DNA from: Hedera helix
Taxonomy: Eukaryota; Streptophyta; Magnoliopsida; Apiales; Araliaceae
NCBI GenBank assembly: GCA_947179155.2
Contig: OX359264.1
Location: forward strand, 58,555,202 to 58,619,201
Reading direction: 5' to 3'
Length of the DNA stretch: 64,000 bases
Shown here: one piece after another, positions 36,701 through 58,671 of the stretch
How positions within the stretch are numbered: the first letter of the stretch is position 1
Layout of the letters: each line of letters opens with the position of its first letter
Notes under the pieces: model-generated
Seen by the model: the letters and a program-made list of their open reading frames with translations, nothing else
Told to the model about the DNA's origin: nothing
Database searches by the model: none
Translations under genes and position numbers: made by a program

Positions 36701-37443
36701 GCCTCTGGGTTTGCCAAGGAGCAAGAAAACCTAACAATGTGGCCAAGTCAAATCAAGAATTTGTCTCTATTAACCGATCAATCTCGTACCTTTTTCTTTT
36801 TTCTGTGATTCACTGGCTGATGTATCTTCTCTAGGACATATTCAACCATTGAAGTTTCAGCCCCATATGTACCCGCAGCTTCTTCATGAGTAATTTGCAA
36901 CTATCTGCAATTTTTAAACACAAAGCCGGAATCTGTACTCTGGATTCTCTCTTTAATTCTTCCTCCTGCAATTGTGCGTGCTAATTAAGTAACCATCTGC
37001 ATAATATTACCCAGTACCCACCAACAAAAGCAAAGATGCAGCATATAACGTGCAAATCTAGTCCATTATACATACAGAGGAAATGGCATAAATAGCTAGC
37101 CACATAGATTACAAAATGTGGGAGGTGCCATCCAATAAGTACTCGGCATAGCATAACCATAATGTTCAAGTTAAAAGGCACACTGGTAGCCAGGCTTAAG
37201 AGGTGCGCATCGATTTCTTATTGAATGTGGAGAGTTGCCACTTCAGCTAGTTATTTGAGATGATATGTCATCGGCAGATTCTTCTTAATTATGTATGTAT
37301 AAATACTTTGGGCTTTACCAAATAGGTACTTTTTAAGTCTGACAACATGAAACTTAACACGACAAACTACATTAAGCTTTCCAGAGAGCTAGAAATGAAA
37401 TTGGTGCAAGCAGATCAAGCGAACAGAACTTGCTTTTATACAT
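33721..37443. other. Intergenic region between the NPH3 gene and the CCCH zinc-finger gene
   Basis: AT-rich, with no supported gene. It contains the NPH3 gene promoter, a lone CTCCCTCCGTCC MITE end near 34380 without a matched partner, and a palindromic element at 36333-36510. The minus-strand frame at 36981-37181 is probably 3' UTR or spacer of the zinc-finger gene. Confidence 0.5.
36333..36510. mobile_element. Palindromic foldback MITE
   Basis: The ends are inverted repeats: the left end reads GGGAATTGATATTTCC, and the right end, reverse-complemented, reads GGGAATTGATATTTTC. The interior is two further inverted copies of TTGTGAAAATATCAAATTAA-like sequence around a TTTTATATGAGAA centre. No coding capacity. 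Related decayed copies lie at about 28799-28890 and possibly 56378-56450. Confidence 0.7.
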
Positions 37444-40400
37444 TCAGCTGGAATGTCGAACTTCTCCACCTTGTCTTGCGCTTCGGTTAATGTTCAGAGG
37501 GGGAGAACTCTGGTGAGACAGCTGGACATCAGAAAGAGAAGCATGTGTCGTCTGTGAAAAGATTGAACCAGCTGTACCACTTGCAGTGTTTCCAGTAGAA
37601 GGAACTCTAGCTAAATGAGGATCCAGGTTAGACCCTGAAATGAATTCAGGCTGTAGCTCTGAAAATGGAATAGGAGTTGTCAGAGTAGCAGGGGAAGACT
37701 GAAGCATGTAGGGAGCAGTGGCCATATCAGTGAGGGATGAAGCTGATGGATTATATCTTGAAGCTCCCACTGGATGATCAAATTTGCAAGTCTGCCCGAA
37801 TTTGCAGTATCCATTCTGTAGATAGAAACTGCAAGGTTGCACCCCCTGTTCATTAAAACAAAATTTGATGGAATGTTCTTAAGAAGCGTTATGCAATGCA
37901 CACATCTCTTCTAGAAGATGTCAAAATAGTAAGAAGGATCCTAACTGATCAAATATGAGGATAAAATTTAAGAGAAAAAAAACGTACAAGTAGTTTATAA
38001 TTTAGAACAGTAAACGAGACTTGATTGATACAACATGTCACCAGAATACCAAGATAATAAATGACAAGTGAGAAGAACAAAATAATTGCATAATGAACAC
38101 AACACTTTTCATGTCTTGACAGAATATTTTTAGCAGGGAGGTAAGCTGTGGCAAAGTCAAAATTCACATGCACTGGTCTTTATGTAGTGATCAGCCTATT
38201 AGCTTGTATGATATCACTGGCGTATCGCTTTTCTCCGTGACATTTTAAATGGGAACCTTGAAAAGGAGAGGGGCACTCACCCCTGGAGAACTATATCACT
38301 TGGTTCTTGGCAAAAGATTTTATTCATTCAAGCAGATTACCATCATTGATAGTTTAATCATAAGGTAAGTTATAGAAAAATTGGTTTACACCCAGCTCTA
38401 GCTAGCTCTATAGTATATCCTTGTAATTAAATATTGCTCTCATTATACTCAAATATATCTAACGGAATGCTCCAATGTACAATAAAGAACTACGCAAAAA
38501 ATTTGCATCAGAAAAGAAATCTTTAAGAGCACGTGCTACAAACAATTGGTGGTTGCCTACCATAAACCAAGGTACTGAGGTAGCTCACCTCATTTCTCAG
38601 GATTAGTTTAGCAGTTTAGCTTTAGCCCTTTTTTAGTATTATATAACACAAAGGAGGAGAGGAAACATCAAAGGGTACTGATGGCCACTAACCTCGATTC
38701 CCTTAGAACTGCATAAGACTGCACTATAAAGTTCACAAGTAGAAATATTTTTCTATATAACTACTAAAACAGAAACTCAAGTATGATATTTTTAACAACT
38801 GTTATTGCCTGCCTATATAGACCTCACCTCACCAAACATAGAGTATGCATTTCTCAGAAGCAAAGGATTTTCCATAAACTATAAGAAAAAATATCAAAGG
38901 AGCAAATACTCTTCCCGGCAGTATGGCCTCATTAAACGAGAATTTCCAAGCAAGAAGGATAAATAGTTCACAACTAGAACAGAACCATGAAAAGTGAAAC
39001 CTTCTAACTGGATAGCCATATGACAAACATGCAGAAGGTACAAATGTCACTTAAAACTGACAGACACAAATGATTCCTGTCCATTTTGGTTCTACTATAG
39101 ATTTGGTGAGATGAGATGCGACAGATTTGGTGTACTGTGAGTTCTTCACACCGACCACATCAAATGAATAATAATATCAGTACTTCAAAAAAAAAAAATG
39201 TCCTCTAACCTGACTAGGATGTTAATACTTGATATATGAGGATTTATTTGCCAGACATCATGTTTTGCATTATCAAATTACGATATAAATCTTCAGTCTC
39301 CACTCTTGTCAATGTATTTCTTTCCAAGTACAGCCTTAATTTGGCACATTACTGCTCCAAATCCTAACTAGTTCACTCTCAATGTTATTGAGGATGATAA
39401 ACTCTATCATGACAAATTAGGAGACAGAATGCAGTGAAAGGTTGGACCAAGTTAGGAACAAGAAATAACATTTTCAACAGTTGGTTTCCAGTACTAAAGA
39501 CAGGTGATTGTTAATGCAGAACCTTTCGTATAAAAAAATAATCTCAAATTCAGTTATGCTCAACAAACTGAAATGGTTTGACCTTAATACGGGTACTTTT
39601 GTTAATTTCCTTGCCAGAGAAAAATAAAACATCTCAAGTACATAATATAATACAATGATACAAGACTTGCTTTAGCAATAACAATGCAGACTTGAAATCC
39701 TGGGAATATTCACACACCCAAATCGTGAAAAAGACTACTTGGTTTAAGAAATCTTAATTGGTTTTATTGAGATTGACAATGAATTTAAAAAAGATAATCA
39801 GTGCATATAGTACTAGTCTAATAGGATCTAATCTGGTAATGAAGGACCATTTCTTCTCTCTCAGTCTCTCTACTCATTAATGATTTATAATATATATATA
39901 TATTAGATACTAGATATAAAATTATAAACATCATATATAAGTTGTATGTGCATAAACTATATAATATTGTCCTATTGCAAATGCGAAGGAACGCAAAGAT
40001 ATATCAATATAGAAATACATTGGTTCACCTCATGGTGCCCGAGTGGTTATACCCACTTCATGGTATCCATGAGGTCGGGGATCTAATCTTGGTAAAGCCA
40101 AGATTCTTAAATTTCCCTTGAACCAGCAAAAAAAAAAAATACATTGGTTCCTTGTATAACACTTAAAAATGTCACATGAGAGTTGCAAGAGCATGATCAA
40201 ACTTTTCATCTTCACACACCTCAAATATTCATAAGTTCTGAACAGCTTTTTAAATGAGATAAAGCCAAATGAAACAAGTTCTGTATAGGAGTTCACGTTA
40301 CACTACCCTCAAAATGTTAGTATTCATTGACATGAACCATATGATAGACAGGAAAACAGTTGGTAATACAAAAGAATGATTCTCTTTGACATCCAGTTTA

Positions 40401-43400
40401 ATAACTTCTCATATGGATGAAACAAAGATACAAAATTACTATGCATTTGCACAAAAACATAACTACAGACACAGACCCAAAAATAATTATTATAGCCAGA
40501 CAACTTCTAACTCCATATATAACATCAGAACAGCAGAATGAGGTTGAAAATAGAAACACAAAAGCATCAAAGAAAGAACAAAATTCAGAATAAAAAATGA
40601 CAAGTTATACTCGATAATCATTCGTGCAAATCCCATTGATAAATAAATATATGCCGTGCTGAAGTGGGATTGTCAGACCAACTGAAATTGATAATTTTCT
40701 ATTTCTACTCTCACAGTCCCACACTAAATCAGATGAAAAGAACATAATATTCATACCGGACGCAGAGGAAGACCTATGTGGCTCAGAACACAATTTGTCT
40801 TTGATACCACCCAGTCTGGTGGATGATGATACTTGCAAGATGATCCAAATTTACAATCCCCAGTTTTCATATAGTATTGACATTCAGGCTGGCCAGGTCG
40901 CTCTGGAAATACCCACTCAGTCTGGCTATTGCTTGAAGGACCAGCAGAAGTGGGTACAGAGGCATAAGGTCCTGCAAATGCAGGAGCTGAAGAAGATAGC
41001 TGTGACATTCCATACAAAGAAGCTGCTCCAACTGAATGTTGAGCACCAGGAGACATTACAGGACTTACAGGTCCCTACAACAAGTAATTGAAGTACAATA
41101 TAAGAAGGGTATTCAAATTTTGGGTGTAAATCCTTGATGTAATAAATTTTCTAACCTACCGAATAAGGACTCCAATTCGGAATAGGAACCATGCCTTGGG
41201 GAAGCAGCAGGGCACCATAAGCACCTGATAAATACGAACCTGGTAATAATGGAGTGCTTGCAAGCCTATAGCTGGTTGTTGCCCCCCCATATTGTTCAGG
41301 TGAAGGAGCTGAAGATTGCACAGTCGGATAAAATGGACGTGCAGATGCTGGCACTGATATACCAGCTGGCTGAGGATGATGGAATTTACAAGTTACACCA
41401 AATTTGCAATGCCCCGTTTTCAAATAGTAGGAGCATTCGTTTTCACCCTGTTTAGAAAGAGAAAAGGAGGCACCTTAAAGTATTTAGTAAGATAGCATAC
41501 CAAGCTTAACTAAAGCTTATTACATATGATGGTCATATATAAGCATGTCCTTTATGAGGATAGGACTATTAAACATAGAAGTAGAAACACTATTTACCGG
41601 ACGTAATGGGTATCCATAAATATTTACTGGTACATCACTCAATGATCCAGCTCCATTTCTGGGATGGTGGAACTTGCAGGTTGCACCAAATTTACAAGTC
41701 CCAGTCCTTAAATAATACTGCAGAATGAGCAACAAATTACAAAAATGTGGATAGTCAAACTAGATAAACAACCTTGTTCAAAAAAAAAAAAGAAACTAGA
41801 TAAGCAATCTAAGAAAATTCAGAGGATCCTGCATTTGTCAGGAGAAACTGTATGATGCCGTCAATATCTTAAAACAAGTTGAGAAAATACCTGGCATTCA
41901 GGCTCCCCTATTCGTTCTGGATACTCGCCTACTACAGTCCTTACAGCTCCTCCAACCTTAACATGGATATATTATTTAGAAAAGCTAAATTAAATGTATA
42001 AATTCTAAAGCGGGAAGAAGAAGAAAAGGGAAAGGGGGGATGAACAGTATATTCCCTATGTTTCACTTTATAAAAAGTAAAACCTAAAGGTAGGTTCACA
42101 TGCACTGCACAAGAACAGAATGTGTCTGATTATAACTAATATAAATATAAAAATGAGGAGTAAAAAATTATTTTTAAAATTTTAAAGTATTAGAAGATAC
42201 CAAAAAACAACTTCTAATAATATTAGCTAATACTATTTCTTCCTGTTAATTAATTGCATATACAATTTTTAAAAAAAAAACTTTGATGATAATTACAAGA
42301 GTTCGAAGATTGTTAATGTTCTTCCCACTTTTTCTGGTAAAGCATGCAGTTCAAACTAATAGAGTTCCTAAAAAATGGTTGATATTGATTCAAGTCTTTC
42401 CATTTTCACTTATTGCTTATCCTAGTACAAATTCAATCTATATTTTAGTATTTTACTTTTTATATATAAAAAAAAAAACTCCCTTCGTCCCATAAAAGAA
42501 GATTGAAATACAAAAAAATATTGTCCCATAAAAGATGTTTGGAGTACACAATTCAAAATGTTGCATAAAATCTATTTTATCTTCAAATGTACTACCCACA
42601 ACTTTTAGGAAAAAAGAGAGCATCTTTAGTGCACTTTTGTGGGGTCCAATATGGTAAAATGAGAACTTACTTATACTTATCTTTTGTTTTTCTTAAATCG
42701 AAGAAAAGTGTACTTAAGATATCTTTGATGAGACGGAGGGGGTATTATTTTGGTGCTTTTTGCATCACATGCAAGTGTGTTTCACTCATAAGCAGGAAAT
42801 AAACATGAACCAGCCAGTCAAGTTCAGCAAAATAAACAATTGAGTCTACTCCGCCACAGGAGATTTGAATAAAAGATTGTTTTAAAAACCGAACCATTGG
42901 GTGTATATTGTATATTATATTATATAGGGTATGCATGCTAAGGTGGTGTTTGATAACCACATTAAGCAAAAATTCTGAATAGAATCAGCTTCATTCATTA
43001 AGTTTGCTTGGTAATGACTTTCTGCTTGACTTAACTATATAAGTTATCACTAAGAGTGGGCCAAAAAAAACTTTCAGTCAATGAAACATTGGTAATCATT
43101 GAAAGCAAATCATGGTCAGCGGTAAGAGCTTTTATAAAAATTCTCTTTTATCTGAAAGGGGACTAATAATAACTCCAACAAAGACATTTTTGCCCTCAAA
43201 GACATTCTTATGCTAATTAAAGTCATGGGTCCATTACAGGTGGAATCAGTATTATATTATATTGATGATAATCTGAGATCCTTTTACTTTGCATGCCTTT
43301 TTGGCACAATAAATTACCATACTCCCTCCTTTCTAATTTAATGTGAAGCCATGAAAACTAATGGATTACAAGTAAATAAATATTGTATTATATACGGATA

Positions 43401-45763
43401 AATTGATTGTAACTAAATTAGATCTTTTAATTACAGTATGTAGTAATAAAAAGTCTAGCCTGTCTAGGTCAATTAGATTGTTTAAATATTTTACGTATCT
43501 ACCTTCTTTTTTCCTCTATTCCATTTCTAAACCCTATTTGACCTAGTAATAAATCACATTGTTGTTTCAAACACTTATTTTTGCCCAAGATTAAGAAATA
43601 CATAAGCTTTGATATTATATCTTAAAAGTATTCTTAATAGACCCCACAGAATTAGAAGTATTTAGTTTTTCACTCTTATAGCAATCTGGAGCAAAGATTA
43701 ATTACCATAAAAAAAAATTTACTTATTATAAATGGATAGTTTTGGATAAAATTTATATAAGGTAAAAACTTAACTTGCAAGGTTTTGGAACATCCCAAGG
43801 AAAGTGTTGCAACTAAAGTGGACAGAGGGGGTATAGTCTAAAATGATGTATGTTGTGATTTTTAACAGTACATTGGAGAGAGCCACACATGATGTAATAG
43901 GAACCAAGTGCTTGTAGATTTTCAACATTCTGTGTTATGCTCTGTCACACTGCATTATTTCAATCATAAGGTAAAAGAAAAAAGGCTACACAATTAATAT
44001 AATACGAGTATTTTGAGAATGACAAATAAAAGAGCTGAAGGACATTGTTGCAGACTTAAATGTTAGATTCTTACATGCCTTTGCCAGTCAAACAACTTAA
44101 CAGACTTTGGGACTTAGATTTCATTGCAGCTAACAAATGATTGTAGATTTTAAAAATCAGTAGCTAAAAGCTTTCAACACTTATAATTCAACATTAACTT
44201 TTCAGTAAGTACCAAGTAGTTTTACACTGTTATGAAACAACACCTAAATCTAAAACTAACCCTTAGGTTTTTCATTTTTTTTTTTTTTTGCATTTCCATT
44301 TCGTTAGTCTCTACTTAATTTTCAGTTTTCACCAACATCACCTATGTCTTAAACGAAACCTGAGGTTTTCAATTCTTATTTTCACTCGTGTTCTTTTGAG
44401 TCTCTCCCTCCACTTCTATTCTCAACCTGCTATTGCCGTGAACTGAGCATCATACCTCATAGACGCCCCCCCCCCCCCATTTGACTCTTCACCTCCATAT
44501 CCGCAATCGTGCATAACACACAAAAATTCAGATTTAGTCCCTTCCCTCTCTCTCTCTCTATCTCTCATTCTTCTGCGACACCTAGCAAGCGAAAATGATT
44601 CCCACCGATTCGTACAATCTTTCTCATTTATAAAACCCTAAGTTTGTTACTTATTAAAAAAAACAATTTTCTTATACGATTTTATAAATCTTATTTTGTG
44701 ATTCATTGTGTCAATTTTGTGATTTCTAGATAAACTTACGGAAAGAAATCGAAAGCTGATTACTGATTTAGAGTTTGGATTTATGTTAATGAGTTCATCA
44801 ATGACACAATTAATCCAAAGGCTGAAAATTGAAATATGGTCTCCCTATGTTCAATCTTAAGCAGTTAAAGCCCAATATTAGGCATGAGAAACACGACAAA
44901 AAACAATTAAGACAAAGTAAATACACAGAGCCCATGGAAACCGAAAATTATGTCAGCTAGATGTAATAGAAAGCCGACAATATTGGGTCGGCACATTTTA
45001 GCTTTTCCTCCTAACAACCACCAAATTCAATCGATTACACCATTAATTGGATACTAACATTTTCTTCCTTTCCTTTTAAACTTTACACTATGAAGAAAAT
45101 TCAAATGTACAGAATACCATAGCACATTCAACACTAACAAAAGTACAATTTTTTAGCTGAACTAACAACCACCAAATTCAATCGATTACACCATTAATTG
45201 GTTACTAAACATTTTCTTCCTTTGCTTTTAAACTTTACACTATGAAGAAAATTCAAATGTACAGAATAGCATAGCACATTCAATACTAACAAAAGTACAA
45301 TTTTTTAGCTGAGCTAGAAATGCAAAATTGAAACATAAATCAGAAAAGCAACAATATCACTACCCTTAAATGATTTTTAAATGCATTCCATATGATCAAG
45401 TGCTTACCGAGTTGCGATCACGAGGATGATTGTAACGACACCTGTTACCATATCCACATGATCCAGTCCGCATATAGTATGCACAGTCAGGTACCCCTCC
45501 CCGCTCCGGGTAGAACTCTCTGCCCATTAACCCCAACCGCCTCATAGATTCTACATTCACAAAAAAAAAAAAAAAAAAAAAACTTGCATGTTCAAAACCC
45601 TAGAACCTCACAATGTGTTTACACACACAAAATTTCGCTGAAATTCAAATGCTAACATAAATAGACTACCTTCAAGACCAGTTCCCGGCACCGCCGGAAC
45701 CCATTCCGCCGGCGGATCCGTCTGCGACCCGTTTCTGCCCGTACTCCGTCCGTACAAGTCCAT
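37444..45763 (-). CDS. Five-finger CCCH zinc-finger protein (ZFN-like)
   Basis: Seven exons on the minus strand, 45670-45763, 45408-45550, 41891-41956, 41598-41717, 41160-41447, 40757-41074 and 37444-37845, join in frame to 476 residues. The start is MDLYGRSTGRNGSQ. Five C-x8-C-x5-C-x3-H fingers are present: C54-H73, C100-H119 (split by an intron), C146-H165, C302-H321 and C348-H367. Each contains YY/FY and KFG- or GYG-type spacing. The linkers FYPERGG, EYPERIGEPEC and FPERPGQPEC are the hallmark of the plant ZFN subfamily. These proteins bind RNA or single-stranded nucleic acid; several act in flowering or mRNA control. The C-terminal 100 residues are Ser/Thr/Pro-rich. Introns 2 (3.45 kb) and 6 (2.9 kb) carry MITEs, a tandem duplication and a SINE. 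The family call is firm; the paralogue is not set. Confidence 0.95.
40013..40150 (+). mobile_element. tRNA-derived SINE with 14-bp target-site duplication
   Basis: The body (about 40027-40136) starts ACCTCATGGTGCCCGAGTGG. It contains an A-box-like GTGCCCGAGTGGTTA and a B-box-like GGGGATCTAATC, as in RNA polymerase III promoters, and ends in an A tail at 40128-40139. A perfect 14-bp direct repeat, AAATACATTGGTTC, flanks it at 40013-40026 and 40137-40150. This is the structure of a retroposed SINE of about 110 bp. It lies in intron 6 of the CCCH gene, in antisense to that gene. Confidence 0.85.
42478..42744. mobile_element. Stowaway-like MITE
   Basis: The left end is CTCCCTTCGTCCCATAAAAG. The right end, reverse-complemented, reads ACCCCCTCCGTCTCATCAAA. 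It is about 265 bp and lies in intron 2 of the CCCH gene. The left flank is a run of A, so the target duplication is unclear there. Confidence 0.75.
43320..43833. mobile_element. Probable MITE with CTCCCTCC ends
   Basis: The left end is CTCCCTCCTTTCTAATTTAA followed by TGTGAAG. The right end, reverse-complemented, reads CCCCCTCTGTCCACTTTAGT followed by TGCAACA. A TA lies at each boundary. At about 514 bp it is longer than the other copies and has no coding capacity. Confidence 0.55.
44466..44478 (+). repeat. 13-base C run
   Basis: A homopolymer run of C between AGACG and ATTTGAC in intron 2 of the CCCH gene. Confidence 0.85.
45012..45314. repeat. Tandem duplication, two copies of about 150 bp
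   Basis: Copy 1 starts TAACAACCACCAAATTCAAT at 45012 and copy 2 starts with the same 20 bases at 45163. The copies stay aligned through the TTTTTTAGCTGA near the end and differ by only a handful of substitutions and a one-base indel. They lie in intron 2 of the CCCH gene. Confidence 0.92.
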
Positions 45764-48262
45764 TAAAATTTAGGTCTTACCCCTCTCCCAGCTTTACAGA
45801 ATGAACAAAGAAAGGGCAGCAAAAACGGAATATTGTACATAAATATACATACACACTGTTTATCGGATGATTGGAGAGCTTGATCGAAATGAGCAAAAAG
45901 ATAGCTTCACTGTAATGGAGAGAAGAATGCTCTCCCTCACTATATCTACATCTATATACAAATATCACTCTGCGACTCTGGTTGTTTTTCAAATAGCTAC
46001 CTTTTCTCTTCCTTTCTCTCTCTAAAACTCACTCTCCTTCTCATTCTGTTTCTCTCTCCAGGGGAGAGCGCTTTTCGTCTGTTTATTTGCGTACCCGCCA
46101 AAGCATAATGTTTATAGCATTAAACAAAGCATGATGACCAAAATAATTTCTCCCAAAATTGCTTAAACCCGGTTTAGGAAAAATATAAAGTAACCTTTCG
46201 ACTGAAACTACACTTTTGCCCCTGGATTCTTTGTATTTGGGCTGTTGGGTTCGGAGAAAAGGGTGACACAAGTGGACTGATTTTTTCAGACTTTGCAGTT
46301 GGGGGTGTTTGTTTAAATGTTGTTGTGTATAGGACAGCATTGTCATTTAACGAGATTGTTTGTCTGTAAATTTGTAATTCACCTCTTGGCTGATGATGAA
46401 ACCCTTGCACTAAAGTTAGCAAATAAATTAATTAATTACTTATTTTGGCATCACTCGGGGTTTTTAATTAGTTGATCACTGCTTATTAGGTTTTAATAAA
46501 CTTATAGATCCCTAGGGTTAAATAAATTGATAAACACTAGAGTCATATTTATTTATAATAATTATAATAGAAAAGTGAAATTTTTACATGATTTTTTAAT
46601 ATTATTATATATAAATTATCGTTGTAGATTTATAGAGATAGCCAAAATCGTCGTTATAGATCTATAGCGATATTTTTCATGTAAAAATATTAAAAAATTC
46701 TGTAAAAATATTAAATTTTTTATAATATTATAGATCATAATTCAAAATTATAATTCTTAAAAATAAATACGAGGGTTTTAATAATTTGATGGATTACAAG
46801 GCGTAATAAGCTTTGGTATGACTTTATTTTTTATACGGTATAATATCAATGCTAACCACTTTGTAATAACTACGTGAAAGGGAAAGCATATTTGATTTTG
46901 TATAGCTAGGGGGAATATAGACTGTTTTTCATTGTCTCTCTTTTTGTTTTTTGGGGTGTTATGTATGAAATTCACATTTAAACGTTCATAGTAAAAAATT
47001 AATAAGTAATCAATACCATTAAAAAGTTAATAGTAATATTGGTAAAATTTTATTGCCTCTCATTTGCTATTATTTTTAAATTTGTGAGACAATTGGTAAG
47101 TAGTAACGACAATATCAAAACCTATTTCTTTCCTATCTTGTTTAAGGTAATTTAAGAGTTGGTAATAATGACAATTTTGGCAATGATATTAATTTAAGGG
47201 ATTAAATATAAATTATTATTTTAAACTATTGACCCTTTTCTATTTTGATTATCGACTTTTTAATTTTTATAATCAAGTTATCAAATTTTTAATATTTTTT
47301 ACTTACATTCAATTGAACATGTTATATCATAAATTGATGACGTGATCTACAGACTAAGTTAATAATAATAATATTTTAAATATTTTCTTATATTTATAAA
47401 ACATTAAAGAGTAAAAGGATCAAAAAACTTCATGAATTTTTACCTTTTATGCTACATTTACCCTTTTACTATGTTTCTGAGTTTAGGACGAAAAACAAAA
47501 AAATGTAAATCTTAAAATATAAAAATTATATATTTTCTTTCATGTTATTACAAAATTTATAAAAAAACAAATTAAGTTTTTCATTTAAGTTAATAAGTTA
47601 CCCTTAGATTAATTTTATTATATTTATAAATTAGGGGGCGTGATAAGAATTATAAAATATTATTATATTATTTAGTTTTCCGTTGAAGAAAAAGCTTTAC
47701 AGAAAAATGGTTAAATTTTTTTGTCAATTATTATTTTTATATTTTTTATATAATGCAGAAGGACGGAACTTGTTCTTTCACCATTATGTTGATTTGTTTA
47801 ATAATAAAATTTTAATTAACTTATATTTTTACAACGGTTAACTCATAATAAATTTATACTATCCATAATTCATCACTTTCTAATTTCTCCCACCTATGTC
47901 CACTAAATTAATTTTTTTTTAATCTATATACATAATTGTGTGTGTCTTAATAATATTCATTAAAAAACTCAATTATAAAAGAATTTGACAAAAAACTCAA
48001 AGTTGATAGGCCGTGGCTCCTGTGTGGCTCTAGTTCTACGGCCGAATCCGTCCATTCCTGCTACAGTATTTATGCTGGTTTTTTATCCATGTTCATACGA
48101 CCGCGGGTTGAATTAATTAACCCGGTCCAGACCACAATCTTCACAGTTCACTGATTCACCCTCTCTATACCTCGTCATCATCAGTCTCTCTCTCTCTCAA
48201 GAGCTGCTGCATCACTTTATCCATTCCAAAGTACACAAGTTACAACCGTACGTTCGTTCGCC
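45764..48262. other. Divergent intergenic region between the CCCH and release-factor genes
   Basis: It contains the 5' leaders and promoters of both flanking genes. Pyrimidine-rich CT stretches at about 46010-46060 and 48180-48200 are typical of plant leaders. The middle is AT-rich with no supported gene; the overlapping minus-strand frames at 45777-45992 and 46083-46422 have no family features. An imperfect AT-rich inverted repeat is at about 46565-46745. Confidence 0.5.
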
Positions 48263-57318
<9,056 letters not shown>

Positions 57319-57860
57319 TATCCGTCGTATTGATTGTTGTTATGGCTTATGATACATCAATCGGGCATTGTTCAGAAAACTACTAAAAACGCTTGATCTG
57401 TTTTCTTGCATCTATGCAATGTGCAGGTTTATGGTGGCGAATTTCCCTATGAAATTGTTTATTCATTGTGTGAATAACAATGCATTTCTGAATGTAACTA
57501 GAGATAAAATAACATGTAAAAAGTATATTTCACTAATCTTTCTTTATTGGGGAATAACAATTAGAAAGGTAAAAATTGAAGACATTACTGCTGTCTACTG
57601 TCTAGTGAAGCGGCATGGGCTTTTGCATCTCAAAATTTTCATTGTACTTAATTGGCTTGAACAGTTACAGTTTTGTTGGTATTTCAATGATAACATTATG
57701 TGTTGACTAGTTCAAAAGTGATTTTGTAACTAGGCTTGCTTTTCCTCGACCGAGAACTAGACAAACTTATTTCTCAGGAAATTGAGAGAATCTAATATGA
57801 CATCAATGTTGTAAAAACTGAGAATTCTCATTGTTTTTCCTTAAATATTTGATGTTACAA

Positions 57861-57870
57861 ATATACATAC

Positions 57871-57908
<38 letters not shown>

Positions 57909-57920
57909 ATACGCACACAC
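57861..57920 (+). repeat. (TA)n(TG)n compound microsatellite
   Basis: CATA and TA units pass into about ten TG units, followed by a short CA stretch (ACGCACACACC). Confidence 0.9.
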
Positions 57921-58339
57921 CAGATAAACTCATTCGTGCAATTAGCATAACTAGAGTCTAGAGCTATGCTAAGATTAATACTCTCTGCCATATTCAAGCA
58001 GAGGAGTTTATTACCTAATCTTCAAGTACTTTATGAACAGAACAGTGGGTAACTCAATATGTTATTTAACTCGTGTCGTTTACACGAAGCACTTCAACAT
58101 CAGAAGCATAATAAGTTGAAGTCCAGTTATATACAAATTGCATAACTCGTAAAAAAAAAGAAAAAAAAGTTGATACATGCAAACATGTCTTAACAATAAC
58201 GATACTTGATAGGACAATGGAATCAGATTGAGTTTATAATTTAAAAATAAATCTAAGAAAATTTATAAAAACAACGATAAAGTTTAATAAAAGAATAAAA
58301 ATGATGTTTTATGCTATAGTATAAGAATAAATATAAGTA

Positions 58340-58481
58340 CATTATAATCAATTATTATTTGAAATATTATATAAATTTTAATTATTAAAATATAAGATTT
58401 GATATGAAAATTCGTGTCAAATTTTATATTTTAATAATTAAAATTTATATAGTAATGTTTTATATAATATTCGATTATAAT
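58340..58481. repeat. AT-rich foldback element
   Basis: The left arm starts CATTATAATC and includes ATAAATTTTAATTATTAAAA. The right arm is its inverted copy, ending GATTATAATG. The loop is near GATATGAAAATTCGTGTC. It lies about 190 bases upstream of the mTERF ATG. It is probably a small MITE. Confidence 0.75.
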
Positions 58482-58671
58482 GTATGGAATTTTGTTCGTA
58501 TAAATTGCATTGGGGGGCGGGGTGGTTGTGCACTCTCAAGCTTCTATAAAGCTAGAATTATATAACAAGCGTCCATTACTTAAGAACGTCGTCGACTCGT
58601 CTCAAAGAAAGAAGAGGCTGCAGCAGATTTGGTGAGTTTGTTTCACGGAATATTATCTTCATTATTTGGCT

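Larger units (their letters stand above)
57319..58671. other. Intergenic region between the release-factor and mTERF genes
   Basis: It holds the release-factor 3' UTR and the mTERF promoter. A TA/TG/CA repeat is at about 57861-57920 and a 142-bp foldback at 58340-58481. No gene is supported; the frame at 57368-57706 is UTR-like. Confidence 0.55.

Noticed and set aside
40027..40110. Functional tRNA gene
   Set aside because: The tRNA-like boxes are degenerate, no cloverleaf can be drawn, and the A tail with target duplication shows it is a SINE.
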